Assembly (NCBI GenBank): GCA_017634255.1
Contig: JAGBNT010000106.1
Span: forward strand, 1 to 34,687
Reading direction: 5' to 3'
Length of the DNA stretch: 34,687 bases
DNA from: Lachnospiraceae bacterium
GTDB taxonomy: Bacteria > Bacillota_A > Clostridia > Lachnospirales > Lachnospiraceae
Part shown: one piece after another, positions 24,107 through 32,483 of the stretch
Position numbering within the stretch: the first letter of the stretch is position 1
How the letters are laid out: each line of letters opens with the position of its first letter
Program-made: the position numbers and the translations under genes
Notes under the pieces: generated by a model
The model's database searches: none
What the model saw: the letters and a program-made list of their open reading frames with translations, nothing else
What the model was told of the DNA's origin: nothing

Positions 24107-26681
24107 GTCAAGAGTTAATAAGGTATTTGTTTTTTTGCTTACGCTGCTGTTATGCACCGGAATTGATACGGGAAGCACAGCAGATAATGGAGGAAAGGCA
24201 GGCACAGGACCTTTTATGCCGCTTAAAACCCTGTATGCGGAAGAACAGGAGGAAAACAGGGAAGATAAGCAGGAGGAACAGGAAGAGAAGGAAGACGAAC
24301 AGGAAGATAACGAGGATGCGCAGGAGGAGGAAGAAATCATAGTTGACTCAGATGGCTCCTACGATATTTCAAATGCCTCCGACGGAAGACCGGTAGTGAC
24401 GCTGACACCGCTTAAATCAGAAGAGGAGCCTATCGACTTTCAGACCGTAAAAGCAAGCTATCAGGAATTTAACGACAACAAGGTGCTCCAGATAAGCTGG
24501 GGGATAGATACCGGCTCCGAAGACTGGCATGATATAAACGAGCCTGGGATCATGACGCTTGACGTATATAAAAACTGTATAGTCAGCGTCAAAGTGAAGG
24601 CTGAAAACGGATGGACCGGCTTGGAAACCTACCGTGTAAGAAATGTGGATACCTACGGTCCGGATTTTACACAGTTTTCCAACGGACGTTATTATGAATA
24701 TGAGCTTCTGGGAGATACCTCCAATTCCAGAGCCAGATCGGTTCAGGTCAGGGTTGACGCCAGCGACAGCGGAATGGGACTTGCACAAAAAGCCTATGCC
24801 TGTACCGACGACCATGACGCCTTTATGGCAATAAAAAGGGCAGGAAGAAACAGCACGCCGGAGCAGCTTGCAGCTGTGGAATGGCAGGAGAGCGGTGAAT
24901 TTGTGCTGGATAAAAACGGTATTTACTATATTTTAGCCCGGGATACACTGAATAACGTGGAGTTTACACCCTTTACCTGTGAATACATAGATAACGAGCC
25001 TCCGAGCACCGAGGTCTCGCAGGAATATCATGAGGTGGAGGGCTGCATATCGGAAAACGTGATCACGGCTGCGTCCGTAGATACAGGAGGGGCGGGGCTT
25101 GCAGAGCTTCCCTATTCGTGGAACCTTGGAGAGCGGACGGACAGCAATACCTATATCGTCCGGGAAAACGGGACGGTGACTCTGGATGTATTCGATGCCC
25201 TGGGAAATAAGGAGCATACGGACATTCGTGTTGAGGATCATGATTTTGATACCCAGGGTCCTGTTATAAGACAGGTGACAAAAAATTCCGGCGAAACGAT
25301 AAATACCTTTGCGGGAAACGTGTGGATAAAGATAGAGGCACAGGACGAGAAGGTAAGCATGGCGGCTGAAGGTTATTCGTTCGATGGGGGCGCAAGCTGG
25401 CAATCCCAGCCTGTAAAGAACGTTACCGCCAATGGAAAATTCAATATATGCGTGCGCGACGCCCTGATGAATACGACCATCGGGGAAGAGGTAAATATAA
25501 GAAATATAGATGACGTTGAGCCGGAAATAGGCAGAGCCCGTTATACCCTGCAGGGGGTGAAGAACGGCTATGCCGGAAGCGCCCTTATTTCCGTAGAGGC
25601 AGAGGACGGGCAATCGGGGCTTAGCTCCAACGCCTTTTCCTTTGACGGAGGAGGCAGCTATCAGGCTAACAATACCTTTACTGTAGAGAGAAACGGAGAT
25701 TATGAGATATGTGTAAGGGACGCATTTAATAATACCGCCAGAGAAACCGTAAACGTAGCTGGAATAGACTGTACGGCACCAACTATATCCGTAACCGGAA
25801 ACCCGACCTCGGCAGTGTATAAGGCAGTTACCCTGCAGGTAAAGGCTGAGGATAAGGAATCGGGGATAGCGTCCCTTTGGTACAAAAATGATACGGTCAA
25901 TATCCCCTCTGCCATCTACCAGTCCTCGGGAGGCTCCGAAGGCCCTGCGGCAAGTGCCGAGGCTGTCATAAACGTAAACGGCGACTATACCTTTTACGCT
26001 TATGATGCCCTCGGAAATGTTTCTGAGACAAGGGTTTCGGTGACCAAGATAACAAAGAAAAAGACAGAGACCACGGAAAAGGAATCAGACGATTCCTCGT
26101 CTGGAAGCGGATCGGGCTCGTCCTCGGATACATCGAAAACCATAGTGCTCCCTCCCAGCGTGGGTTCAGGGGTCTCTACCCAGTCTCCCGTGTCCAGGAC
26201 CTCCTCTTATGATACCGGAACAGTACAGGAGGCGGAAAGCGGAAAAACAGTGGTATTAAAGGGCTCAGCCTCCTCCAATAACGAGGGGAGTGAGGAAGAG
26301 GGGAAAAAAGAGGATTCCAAGAAAGAGGATTTTGAGCTTGAGCTTACGGAAGCGGGCGAAGAGGAGGATTTCGCTGCAGATCTTTCGGAGGAGGCAGCAC
26401 CCTTATATGAGGGAGGCTTGATAAGCGTTGAGAATACGGAGCATGACAGCGTTAAGAATGAGGCTGGCAGAGAGGATAATACCCAGGCGGGGGAAATCTC
26501 GGAAAAGCTGCTTATGAGTGCCGGAGGAGAGACGGATGAAAAGAGTGAAAAAAGCAATGCCGGCATTGTGGTCCTTATCTGCGTAAGTGTTGCTGTGATA
26601 GCAGGAGGAGGTGTTACGGCAGGTATACTGATCAAAAAGGGAGTTTTGAAAATACCTGACTTTTTTGAAGATAAAGAGTGA
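24093..26681 (+). CDS. Membrane-anchored Ig-like repeat surface protein
   Basis: An 862-aa exported protein I cannot name. It has a signal sequence (hydrophobic core about 10-22), then an acidic low-complexity segment (50-81, mainly Glu/Asp/Gln). Repeated Ig-like modules of about 80-100 residues follow, from about 115 to 660; several share SFDGG and Y.ICVRDA.(M/F)N. Next comes a Ser/Gly/Glu/Lys-rich stalk (about 660-820), a C-terminal membrane segment (about 823-847) and a short basic/acidic tail. It is probably a cell-surface protein with its N-terminal modules outside. AAAAAGGAG precedes the ATG, which overlaps comEC by 14 nt. Its last codons lie within an inverted-repeat element. Confidence 0.8.
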   Translation: MKKFKSRVNKVFVFLLTLLLCTGIDTGSTADNGGKAGTGPFMPLKTLYAEEQEENREDKQEEQEEKEDEQEDNEDAQEEEEIIVDSDGSYDISNASDGRPVVTLTPLKSEEEPIDFQTVKASYQEFNDNKVLQISWGIDTGSEDWHDINEPGIMTLDVYKNCIVSVKVKAENGWTGLETYRVRNVDTYGPDFTQFSNGRYYEYELLGDTSNSRARSVQVRVDASDSGMGLAQKAYACTDDHDAFMAIKRAGRNSTPEQLAAVEWQESGEFVLDKNGIYYILARDTLNNVEFTPFTCEYIDNEPPSTEVSQEYHEVEGCISENVITAASVDTGGAGLAELPYSWNLGERTDSNTYIVRENGTVTLDVFDALGNKEHTDIRVEDHDFDTQGPVIRQVTKNSGETINTFAGNVWIKIEAQDEKVSMAAEGYSFDGGASWQSQPVKNVTANGKFNICVRDALMNTTIGEEVNIRNIDDVEPEIGRARYTLQGVKNGYAGSALISVEAEDGQSGLSSNAFSFDGGGSYQANNTFTVERNGDYEICVRDAFNNTARETVNVAGIDCTAPTISVTGNPTSAVYKAVTLQVKAEDKESGIASLWYKNDTVNIPSAIYQSSGGSEGPAASAEAVINVNGDYTFYAYDALGNVSETRVSVTKITKKKTETTEKESDDSSSGSGSGSSSDTSKTIVLPPSVGSGVSTQSPVSRTSSYDTGTVQEAESGKTVVLKGSASSNNEGSEEEGKKEDSKKEDFELELTEAGEEEDFAADLSEEAAPLYEGGLISVENTEHDSVKNEAGREDNTQAGEISEKLLMSAGGETDEKSEKSNAGIVVLICVSVAVIAGGGVTAGILIKKGVLKIPDFFEDKE

Positions 26682-26933
26682 CGGGGGCTAGAGGGGGGCT
26701 CCTGCGACAGCATATATTCAAATGGCTCTGAACACACTAAGCTCACCGTTCGTCTTGAAACGGCTCTCGTGTCGCTGGCACTGCGTGCGCTCATCTACGC
26801 TTCGCTTCGGTCGGTGCAGAACCGATGTCCCCCGGACATCGTGCACCGAGCCCTGCGACTCCGGTTCGCTAAGTGTGTCAGGCTGAATATTTGAATATAT
26901 GCTATCGCGCTCGCCCCCTCTATTCCACTCTTT
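26673..26933. repeat. MITE-like palindromic element, about 261 bp
   Basis: Inverted ends: AAAGAGTG (26673-26680) with CACTCTTT (26926-26933); TAGAGGGGG (26689-26697) with CCCCCTCTA (26914-26922); a perfect 15-bp pair, 26709-26723 with 26889-26903; and ACACACT (26732-26738) with AGTGTGT (26872-26878). Inside is a second, off-centre perfect hairpin: TCGGTGCA (26811-26818), a GAAC bulge, CGATGTCC, loop CCC, GGACATCG and TGCACCGA (to 26849). No transposase ORF is present. The left end includes the stop codon of the Ig-like gene, so it may also end that transcript. Confidence 0.7.
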
Positions 26934-27006
26934 TGACTATTGTCAGATAATTTAGAGCGTGGTTGGATTGTATGCAGAAAAAAACAAAATTTTTTGAAAA
27001 AATGTG

Positions 27007-27035
27007 TTGACAATTATATATATCGCATATATAAT
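27007..27035 (+). promoter_or_regulatory. Perfect consensus sigma-A promoter
   Basis: TTGACA (27007-27012), a 17-bp spacer and TATAAT (27030-27035): both hexamers are exact. This is the strongest promoter in the window and it faces a region with no protein gene. Transcription should begin near 27042. Confidence 0.85.
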
Positions 27036-27041
27036 ACAAAC

Positions 27042-27449
27042 ATAAACAAGAGAGAAGAAAAATAAATCAAAAAAGCCGATTAAGAATTGGAGATGATACC
27101 GATGTACAACGGCTGAAAGTCAAGGAGTTCACTACTAAAGAAAGGAAGGTACGGACCGCCAGACAATTTATTTTTTAACTCCTTATAACCAACCTGAGGT
27201 GCTAAGTCAGGTTGTTCAAGTAAATAACACAGTAACTAGAAACCAGAAGAAAAAAAGCATCGCCGAGATAACGGGGCACGATTATAAATCAAATTCCTGC
27301 TTATAAACAGAGAAGATCAGCCCGACAGAGAGAATATCAGGATAAGGATGCTTAGGACACGGAGGTACGGTCCGATGGGAAGTTCAGCTGAAACAGAAAG
27401 ATAAGAGGGCGTCGAAGTTCAAGGTCGACGCCCTCTTATCTTTTGTTTA
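27042..27449 (+). ncRNA. Unidentified structured noncoding RNA, about 405 nt
   Basis: Defined by a perfect promoter and a strong terminator with no credible ORF between. Supported helices: AGCCG 27074-27078 with CGGCT 27110-27114, enclosing ATTGG 27086-27090 with CCGAT 27099-27103; AAGGAGTT 27122-27129 with AACTCCTT 27177-27184; CAACCTGA 27190-27197 with TCAGGTTG 27207-27214; AAGCATC 27255-27261 with GATGCTT 27347-27353; and possibly a long-range CGGACCG 27152-27158 with CGGTCCG 27368-27374. I looked for hallmarks of RNase P RNA, tmRNA, SRP RNA, 6S RNA and T-box and found none. It may belong to a known large RNA class that I cannot identify by eye. Confidence 0.7.
27397..27449. terminator. 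Bidirectional rho-independent terminator, 19-bp stem
   Basis: A perfect 19-bp stem (27397-27415 with 27425-27443) closes on a 9-nt loop and is followed by TTTTGTTT on the plus strand. On the minus strand it is followed by a T-rich run as well. It ends the noncoding RNA and can also serve degV, which is convergent. A second, smaller hairpin (AGGAAAT with ATTTCCT, 27451-27472) lies between it and degV. Confidence 0.9.
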
Positions 27450-27505
27450 ACAGGAAATTGCTTCGCATTTCCTATTAAATAAAACGCTCCGCTAAGGATG
27501 CTTTT

Positions 27506-28399
27506 TTACTTTATCTGTACTCCCTCCGGCAAAACCTTCGTACACGCCATGGCGAGTGCTCCGGGTCCTATGTGACAGGCAATGCTTAAGGACAGAGGGT
27601 CGGCATGGATAGCCTTTACCGGATAGCCCTCAAAAGCCTCGGAGATCTCCTGTACAAACTGTTCCGCCGCCTCGTAATTGTCTGTGTGGGCTACCTCTAG
27701 CCAGATCTGCGTATGAATATCTTTACAGTTGAAGCGGTGCTCGATATCGCTCTTGATAGCGTTTATCATTATATTCTTAGCCTGCTTTATTCCCCGGCAT
27801 TTAGAAAAGGCATCCAGCTTTTCACCCTGGATCTGCAGGATAGGCTTAAGGTTGAGGATCTCCGCAAAGGCTGCGGCAGCGGGAGTGATGCGGCCTCCCT
27901 TTTTCAGGTATTTTAAAGTGTTCAGCGTTATATAGATGCTGGACTCAAATTTAGTCTCCTCCAGCTTCTCTTTGATCTGTGCAGCGGTAAAACCATTTTC
28001 CGCCATATGCATGGCATCCATGACTGACTGTCGCTGTGTCACGGATATTCGCTGGTTATTGACCACCTGCACTTTACCGTCGAAGTCCTCGGCAAAGGTG
28101 AGGGCGTTGGCGCAGGTGCTTGAAAGCCCGCTGGACATCGGGATATAGACTACCTCATCGTGATCCTTGAGCAGCCCCTTCCATGTTTCCATGACCTCTG
28201 CGGGTGAGGGCTGTGAGGTGTGAATATCCGCATCGTTGGAAAGCAGTCTGAAAAATTCCTCCTGAGTCAGGTTTATATCCTCAAGATAGTCCTTCCCGTC
28301 GATGGTGAAGGGCATAGGAAGAACGGTTATTCCCAGTTCCTTGCCCTGTGATTGAGTTATTCCGCTGTTACTGTCAGTTAAGATCGCAATTTTTCCCAT
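27506..28399 (-). CDS. degV: DegV family fatty-acid-binding protein
   Basis: A 297-aa DegV protein. These bind a fatty acid in the cleft between two alpha/beta domains; related FakB proteins hand fatty acids to the FakA kinase. Family motifs: ILTDSNSGI (6-14), the TSQPSP motif (61-66) and PMSSGLSST (87-95). No FakA gene is in the window. The start ATG lacks a clear Shine-Dalgarno, and a possible promoter (GATACA -10) lies very close, so the leader may be short. The gene is divergent from holA and convergent with the noncoding RNA. Confidence 0.93.
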   Translation of the reverse strand: MGKIAILTDSNSGITQSQGKELGITVLPMPFTIDGKDYLEDINLTQEEFFRLLSNDADIHTSQPSPAEVMETWKGLLKDHDEVVYIPMSSGLSSTCANALTFAEDFDGKVQVVNNQRISVTQRQSVMDAMHMAENGFTAAQIKEKLEETKFESSIYITLNTLKYLKKGGRITPAAAAFAEILNLKPILQIQGEKLDAFSKCRGIKQAKNIMINAIKSDIEHRFNCKDIHTQIWLEVAHTDNYEAAEQFVQEISEAFEGYPVKAIHADPLSLSIACHIGPGALAMACTKVLPEGVQIK

Positions 28400-28463
28400 A
28401 AATGTACTGTATCACAAAGGATGTAGTAAACAAAGCCACATCAGGTGGTTATTGTGGTAGTGT

Positions 28464-28492
28464 TTGACTATAAACAAAATACGTGAGAAAAT
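28464..28492 (+). promoter_or_regulatory. Possible promoter for the holA operon
   Basis: TTGACT (28464-28469), a 17-bp spacer and GAAAAT (28487-28492). The -35 box is strong and the -10 box is weak. It is the only promoter-like pair on the plus strand between degV and holA. Confidence 0.45.
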
Positions 28493-28512
28493 GATTGGCG
28501 GTAGAATGAGCG

Positions 28513-29511
28513 ATGAAAAAAATAAATTCGGACATAAAAAACAACAGCTTTGAAAAGGTCTATCTGCTGAGCGGCAGCGAAAAATACCTGAGATCTTTTT
28601 ATAGGAAAAAACTGACGGAGGCGGCGGCAGCAGGGGCGGACAAAATGAATATATCCGAATTTTCGGGTAAGAATATCAGCGTCAGAGAAGTAATAGACCT
28701 TGCCGATACAGTTCCGTTTTTTGCGGAGCACAGAGTCATAATCATATCCGGGAGCGGCTTTTTTAAAGGCTCCGCAGACGATGAGCTTGTGGAATATATG
28801 TCGCATATAGCGCCGGATACTGTGATGATCTTCGATGAAGATAATGTGGACAAGCGCTCCAGGATGTATAAGGCAGTAGAAAAAAACGGATATTTTGCAA
28901 AGCTTGACACTCCCGACAGACCGCAGCTTAATAAGTGGATAGCCGGCATCCTTGCACGCAGCGGAAAGAAGATCAGGAAGAATACCCTTGAATTTCTGGT
29001 TGACCGTGTAGGGACTGATATGGATAATTTAAAAAACGAGCTCGATAAGCTTATTTCATATACAGGAGACCTTGAGGAGGTTACGGAGCAGGACGTTATA
29101 AGCATCAGCAGCGTGCATCTCGAAAGTGCGGTATACGCCATGCTGGATGCCATAATCGATGAGGACAGGAATACGGCAATGCGCCTGTATGACGGCTTTC
29201 TGAAAAATAATGAGCCTCCGCAGGTAATATTAAAACTCCTTTCAAGGCAGTTCTCTCTTCTCTATCAGACAAAGCAGCTGTCGGTACATTCATCCGACGC
29301 AAGGGCAATAGGCAAGGTCATAGGTCTGTACCCCGACATTGCCCGGAAGTATATAATGCGTTCTGAACGAAAGGATCTGGATTATTGGCGTCTGGCAGTG
29401 GAAAGCTGCGCCGAAACCGCCTATAATATCCAGACCGGAAGGATATCCAAAGAGCTCGGAGTAGAGCTGATAATAATAAAAACTATTACGGGAGGTAAAC
29501 ATGGGAGCTGA
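28513..29511 (+). CDS. holA: DNA polymerase III subunit delta
   Basis: The delta subunit opens the sliding clamp ring as part of the clamp loader in replication. The 332-aa length fits HolA. The N-terminal block YLLSGSEKYLRSFYRKKL (17-34) and the middle pattern DNLKNELDKLISY are typical, as are the C-terminal helices (QVILKLLSRQFSLLYQTKQL). As expected for delta, there is no Walker A motif. HolA often lies close to comEC in Firmicutes; here an Ig-like gene, a MITE-like element, a noncoding RNA and degV separate them. Its last 11 nt overlap the next gene. Confidence 0.93.
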   Translation: MKKINSDIKNNSFEKVYLLSGSEKYLRSFYRKKLTEAAAAGADKMNISEFSGKNISVREVIDLADTVPFFAEHRVIIISGSGFFKGSADDELVEYMSHIAPDTVMIFDEDNVDKRSRMYKAVEKNGYFAKLDTPDRPQLNKWIAGILARSGKKIRKNTLEFLVDRVGTDMDNLKNELDKLISYTGDLEEVTEQDVISISSVHLESAVYAMLDAIIDEDRNTAMRLYDGFLKNNEPPQVILKLLSRQFSLLYQTKQLSVHSSDARAIGKVIGLYPDIARKYIMRSERKDLDYWRLAVESCAETAYNIQTGRISKELGVELIIIKTITGGKHGS

Positions 29512-29752
29512 AGATCAGGAAGAGGAAGGCAGGGTAAACGAAAATCTGATGGAGTTTCTGGATGCTGAAACCTTTGATGAAAGGCTTGAGGTTTTAAGAA
29601 GGATCCGGACGACTATTGACGACAGGACTATCGATGCTATCGCGGTAGCCATCGATACGGAGATCCCTGCGGGAAGTGTCGAAGAGCGGTACGATAAGCT
29701 CTTGGAGCATATGCAGATGAAGAAGAAATACGAGTACCCCGGAAGAAGATAG
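29501..29752 (+). CDS. Small acidic protein, 83 aa, unknown function
   Basis: I do not recognise this gene. The ATG has an excellent GGGAGG 5 nt upstream and overlaps holA by 11 nt, so it is very likely translated. The product is soluble and mostly helical, with an acidic start (GAEDQEEEG), a central segment ([32 protein letters not shown]) and a basic end. The segment in the middle suggests a small helical bundle. It ends 29 nt before glyA. Confidence 0.7.
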   Translation: MGAEDQEEEGRVNENLMEFLDAETFDERLEVLRRIRTTIDDRTIDAIAVAIDTEIPAGSVEERYDKLLEHMQMKKKYEYPGRR

Positions 29753-29781
29753 AGATTAGTTTTAAAAAAGAGGAGGAAAGA

Positions 29782-31020
29782 ATGTATTCAGCGGAGGAGT
29801 TAAGAAAGGTTGACAGCGAGATCGCAGACGCGATAGAGGCTGAGCAGAAGAGGCAGAATGACCACATTGAGCTCATCGCCTCGGAGAACTGGACCAGCAA
29901 GGCTGTAATGGCAGCCATGGGAAGCGTGCTTACGAACAAGTATGCGGAGGGCTATCCGGCTCACAGGTACTATGGAGGCTGCGAATGTGTGGATGTTGTG
30001 GAGGAGCTGGCAAGAGAAAGGGCAAAGAAGCTCTTCGGCTGTGAGTATGCCAATGTACAGCCCCATTCAGGAGCCCAGGCAAATATGGCTGTCTTTTTTG
30101 CAATGCTAAAGCCCGGAGACACCTTTATGGGGATGAACCTGGATCAGGGCGGTCATCTTTCCCACGGCTCACCGGTAAATTTCTCGGGCGCATATTTTAA
30201 CTGCGTTCCCTATGGAGTAGATGAGAACGGCTTTATTGACTACGACAAGGTGCTGGAGATCGCAAAGGAATGTAGACCTAAGATGATAGTGGCGGGAGCA
30301 AGTGCCTATGCCCGTACCATAGATTTTAGGCGTTTCCGGGAGATAGCGGACGAGGTAGGCGCCTATTTAATGGTGGACATGGCTCATATTGCGGGTCTCG
30401 TTGCAGGCGGAATGCATCCCACTCCCATAGGTATAGCTGACGTGGTCACAACAACTACCCACAAGACCCTAAGGGGTCCCAGAGGAGGACTCATCCTTGC
30501 AAGCCAGGAGGCTGCGGATAAATTCAAGTTCAACAAGGCGGTATTCCCGGGAATACAGGGAGGACCGCTCATGCACGTAATCGCAGGAAAAGCGGTATGC
30601 TTTAAGGAGGCATTGGAGCCTTCCTTTAAAGCCTACGCCAAAAATATAGTTGACAACGCACAGGTTCTCTCAAAGGCGCTTAAGGACAGGGGGCTCTCCA
30701 TAGTTTCGGGAGGAACGGATAACCATTTGATGCTGTTAAATCTTGTGCCGCAGGGGCTTACGGGTAAAGAGGTTGAAAAGCTTTTGGACGAGGCACATAT
30801 AACTGCAAATAAAAATACTATTCCGAACGATCCTCAGAAGCCTTTCGTTACTAGCGGCATAAGGCTTGGGACTCCCGCGGTCACTACAAGGGGCTTTGAC
30901 GGGGAGGATATGGAAAAGGTTGCCGAAGCCATATCGAAGGTGGTGCTGGAAGGCGCTTCAGGAGTTGAGGGTGCCCGCAATATTATAAAGGGGCTGACGG
31001 ATAAATATCCTCTTAAATAA
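29782..31020 (+). CDS. glyA: Serine hydroxymethyltransferase
   Basis: Converts serine and tetrahydrofolate to glycine and 5,10-methylene-tetrahydrofolate in the cytoplasm; PLP enzyme. At 412 aa the length is standard. Conserved: [10 protein letters not shown] (30-39), [11 protein letters not shown] (58-68), [10 protein letters not shown] (197-206) and PLP Lys228 in [27 protein letters not shown] is a very strong ribosome binding site. Its stop is directly followed by the start of the MBOAT gene without a spacer, an unusual partnership that is probably a result of shared transcription. Confidence 0.97.
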   Translation: MYSAEELRKVDSEIADAIEAEQKRQNDHIELIASENWTSKAVMAAMGSVLTNKYAEGYPAHRYYGGCECVDVVEELARERAKKLFGCEYANVQPHSGAQANMAVFFAMLKPGDTFMGMNLDQGGHLSHGSPVNFSGAYFNCVPYGVDENGFIDYDKVLEIAKECRPKMIVAGASAYARTIDFRRFREIADEVGAYLMVDMAHIAGLVAGGMHPTPIGIADVVTTTTHKTLRGPRGGLILASQEAADKFKFNKAVFPGIQGGPLMHVIAGKAVCFKEALEPSFKAYAKNIVDNAQVLSKALKDRGLSIVSGGTDNHLMLLNLVPQGLTGKEVEKLLDEAHITANKNTIPNDPQKPFVTSGIRLGTPAVTTRGFDGEDMEKVAEAISKVVLEGASGVEGARNIIKGLTDKYPLK

Positions 31021-32394
31021 ATGGTTTTCAGTTCACTGATATTTATTTTTCGGTTTTTGCCGGTATTTTTTATAATTTACTATCTGGTTCCCTTTGGGTA
31101 TAAAAATCTGATCCTGTTTTTAGGGAGTCTGTTCTTTTATGCCTATGGGGAGCCGAAATATCTTATCCTGATAGTTGCTTCCATAATAGTGAATTTCTTC
31201 GCCGCAGAGACCATTTTCTCTGCGGAGGAAGAAAGCGTAAAACGAAAATTCTGGCTGGTGGCGGATATTGTATATAATGTCGGCACCCTTGTTATATTCA
31301 AATATGCGGATTTCATAATAGAAAACATAAATGCGCTCACGGGGGGCTCAATCCCGCTCCCGGGGCTTGCGCTTCCGCTTGGGATAAGCTTCTATACCTT
31401 CCAGATAATGTCATATGTGATAGATGTCTACAGGAAGAAGTGTCCCTCGTCCCACAATCTTTTGAATCTCGGCACCTACCTTGTAATGTTTCCGCAGCTT
31501 ATTGCCGGTCCCATAGTGGTCTACAATGATGTGGCGGCAAGGCTCAAGAACAGAAAGATAGGGTTTTACAATATCGAGGAGGGGCTTAAGAAGTTCACCC
31601 TCGGTCTGGGGATGAAGGTCATATTTGCGAACAACATAGGCGGGATATGGAATACCTGTCTGGAGGAGGGCTTTGAAAATCTCTCGACGCCAATGGCGTG
31701 GCTGGGTATCGCCTCCTTTTCGCTGCAGTTATACTATGATTTCGGCGGATATTCGCTTATGGCGATAGGTCTGGGACAGATGCTGGGCTTTAAGTTCCCG
31801 AAGAACTTTGACTTCCCGTATATAGCCGGAAGTGTGACTGATTTCTGGCGAAGGTGGCATATGACCCTTACCTCCTGGTTCAGGGAGTATATATACATAC
31901 CCCTCGGAGGCAACCGGAAGGGCATGGCACGTACAATACTTAATATGCTCATTGTATGGCTCATAACGGGACTCTGGCACGGGGCGGCATGGAATTTTGT
32001 GGTATGGGGTCTGTATTACTTTGTCCTTCTGGTGCTGGAAAGACTTTTCCTTAAAAAGGTACTGGACAGGATACCCGTTATTCCTCATATCTATACCCTG
32101 GTAATAGTCATGTGCGGCTGGGTGCTTTTTGAGTCTCCGTCCCTTAGCGAGGCCCTTATCTTCCTGAGCAGGATGTTTACTTATAATCCCGGCTTTGAAT
32201 TTATAGAGCCCCTTAAGCAGTATGCCATGTTCATGGTTCCCGCCATACTCTGCGCAACACCGGTATTTTCGGGAATATACCTTAGGATAAGGAAAAAATG
32301 GTACGGTATAGCCCTGCTCTTCCTTATATTCTGGGGTTCGGTGGTGCTGCTGGTGGATTCGGTATATAATCCGTTTTTGTATTTCAGATTTTAA
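31021..32394 (+). CDS. MBOAT O-acyltransferase (AlgI/DltB type)
   Basis: A 457-aa polytopic membrane protein that moves an acyl group, usually acetyl, across the membrane to a surface polymer. The MBOAT catalytic His is His320 in GLWHGAAWNFVVWG, with the upstream conserved segment DFWRRWHMTLTSWFREYIYIPLGG (274-297, His280). The block MFPQLIAGPI (156-165) is also typical. It starts at the base after the glyA stop and lacks a clear Shine-Dalgarno, so translation may be coupled. The SGNH-like gene downstream is its probable partner, as in AlgI/AlgX-like and PatA/PatB-like pairs. Confidence 0.93.
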   Translation: MVFSSLIFIFRFLPVFFIIYYLVPFGYKNLILFLGSLFFYAYGEPKYLILIVASIIVNFFAAETIFSAEEESVKRKFWLVADIVYNVGTLVIFKYADFIIENINALTGGSIPLPGLALPLGISFYTFQIMSYVIDVYRKKCPSSHNLLNLGTYLVMFPQLIAGPIVVYNDVAARLKNRKIGFYNIEEGLKKFTLGLGMKVIFANNIGGIWNTCLEEGFENLSTPMAWLGIASFSLQLYYDFGGYSLMAIGLGQMLGFKFPKNFDFPYIAGSVTDFWRRWHMTLTSWFREYIYIPLGGNRKGMARTILNMLIVWLITGLWHGAAWNFVVWGLYYFVLLVLERLFLKKVLDRIPVIPHIYTLVIVMCGWVLFESPSLSEALIFLSRMFTYNPGFEFIEPLKQYAMFMVPAILCATPVFSGIYLRIRKKWYGIALLFLIFWGSVVLLVDSVYNPFLYFRF

Positions 32395-32400
32395 GGAGCT

Positions 32401-32469
32401 GTGATATACACAGATCCTAAGGCGGAGCTGGCGAAAAACATTAAGAAGACCATTGAAAAATACACGTAA
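32401..32469 (+). other. Possible 22-codon ORF or gene remnant
   Basis: GTG at 32401 opens a 22-codon frame ending in TAA: a lysine-rich, amphipathic sequence with KAELAKNIKKTIEKYT at its end. AAGGAG (32393-32398) is only 2 nt from the GTG, which is too close. It fills most of the gap between the MBOAT and SGNH genes, so it may be a relic, a small peptide or chance. Confidence 0.25.
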
Positions 32470-32483
32470 TTTTGGAAAGATCA

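Noticed and set aside
26795..27013. 72-aa minus-strand ORF within the palindromic element
   Set aside because: It has no ribosome binding site and its sequence reflects the inverted repeat.
27042..27449. RNase P RNA, tmRNA, SRP RNA or 6S RNA
   Set aside because: No GAGGAAAGTCC-type core, no tRNA-like CCA end, no SRP Alu-like start and wrong size for 6S. The identity is therefore left open.
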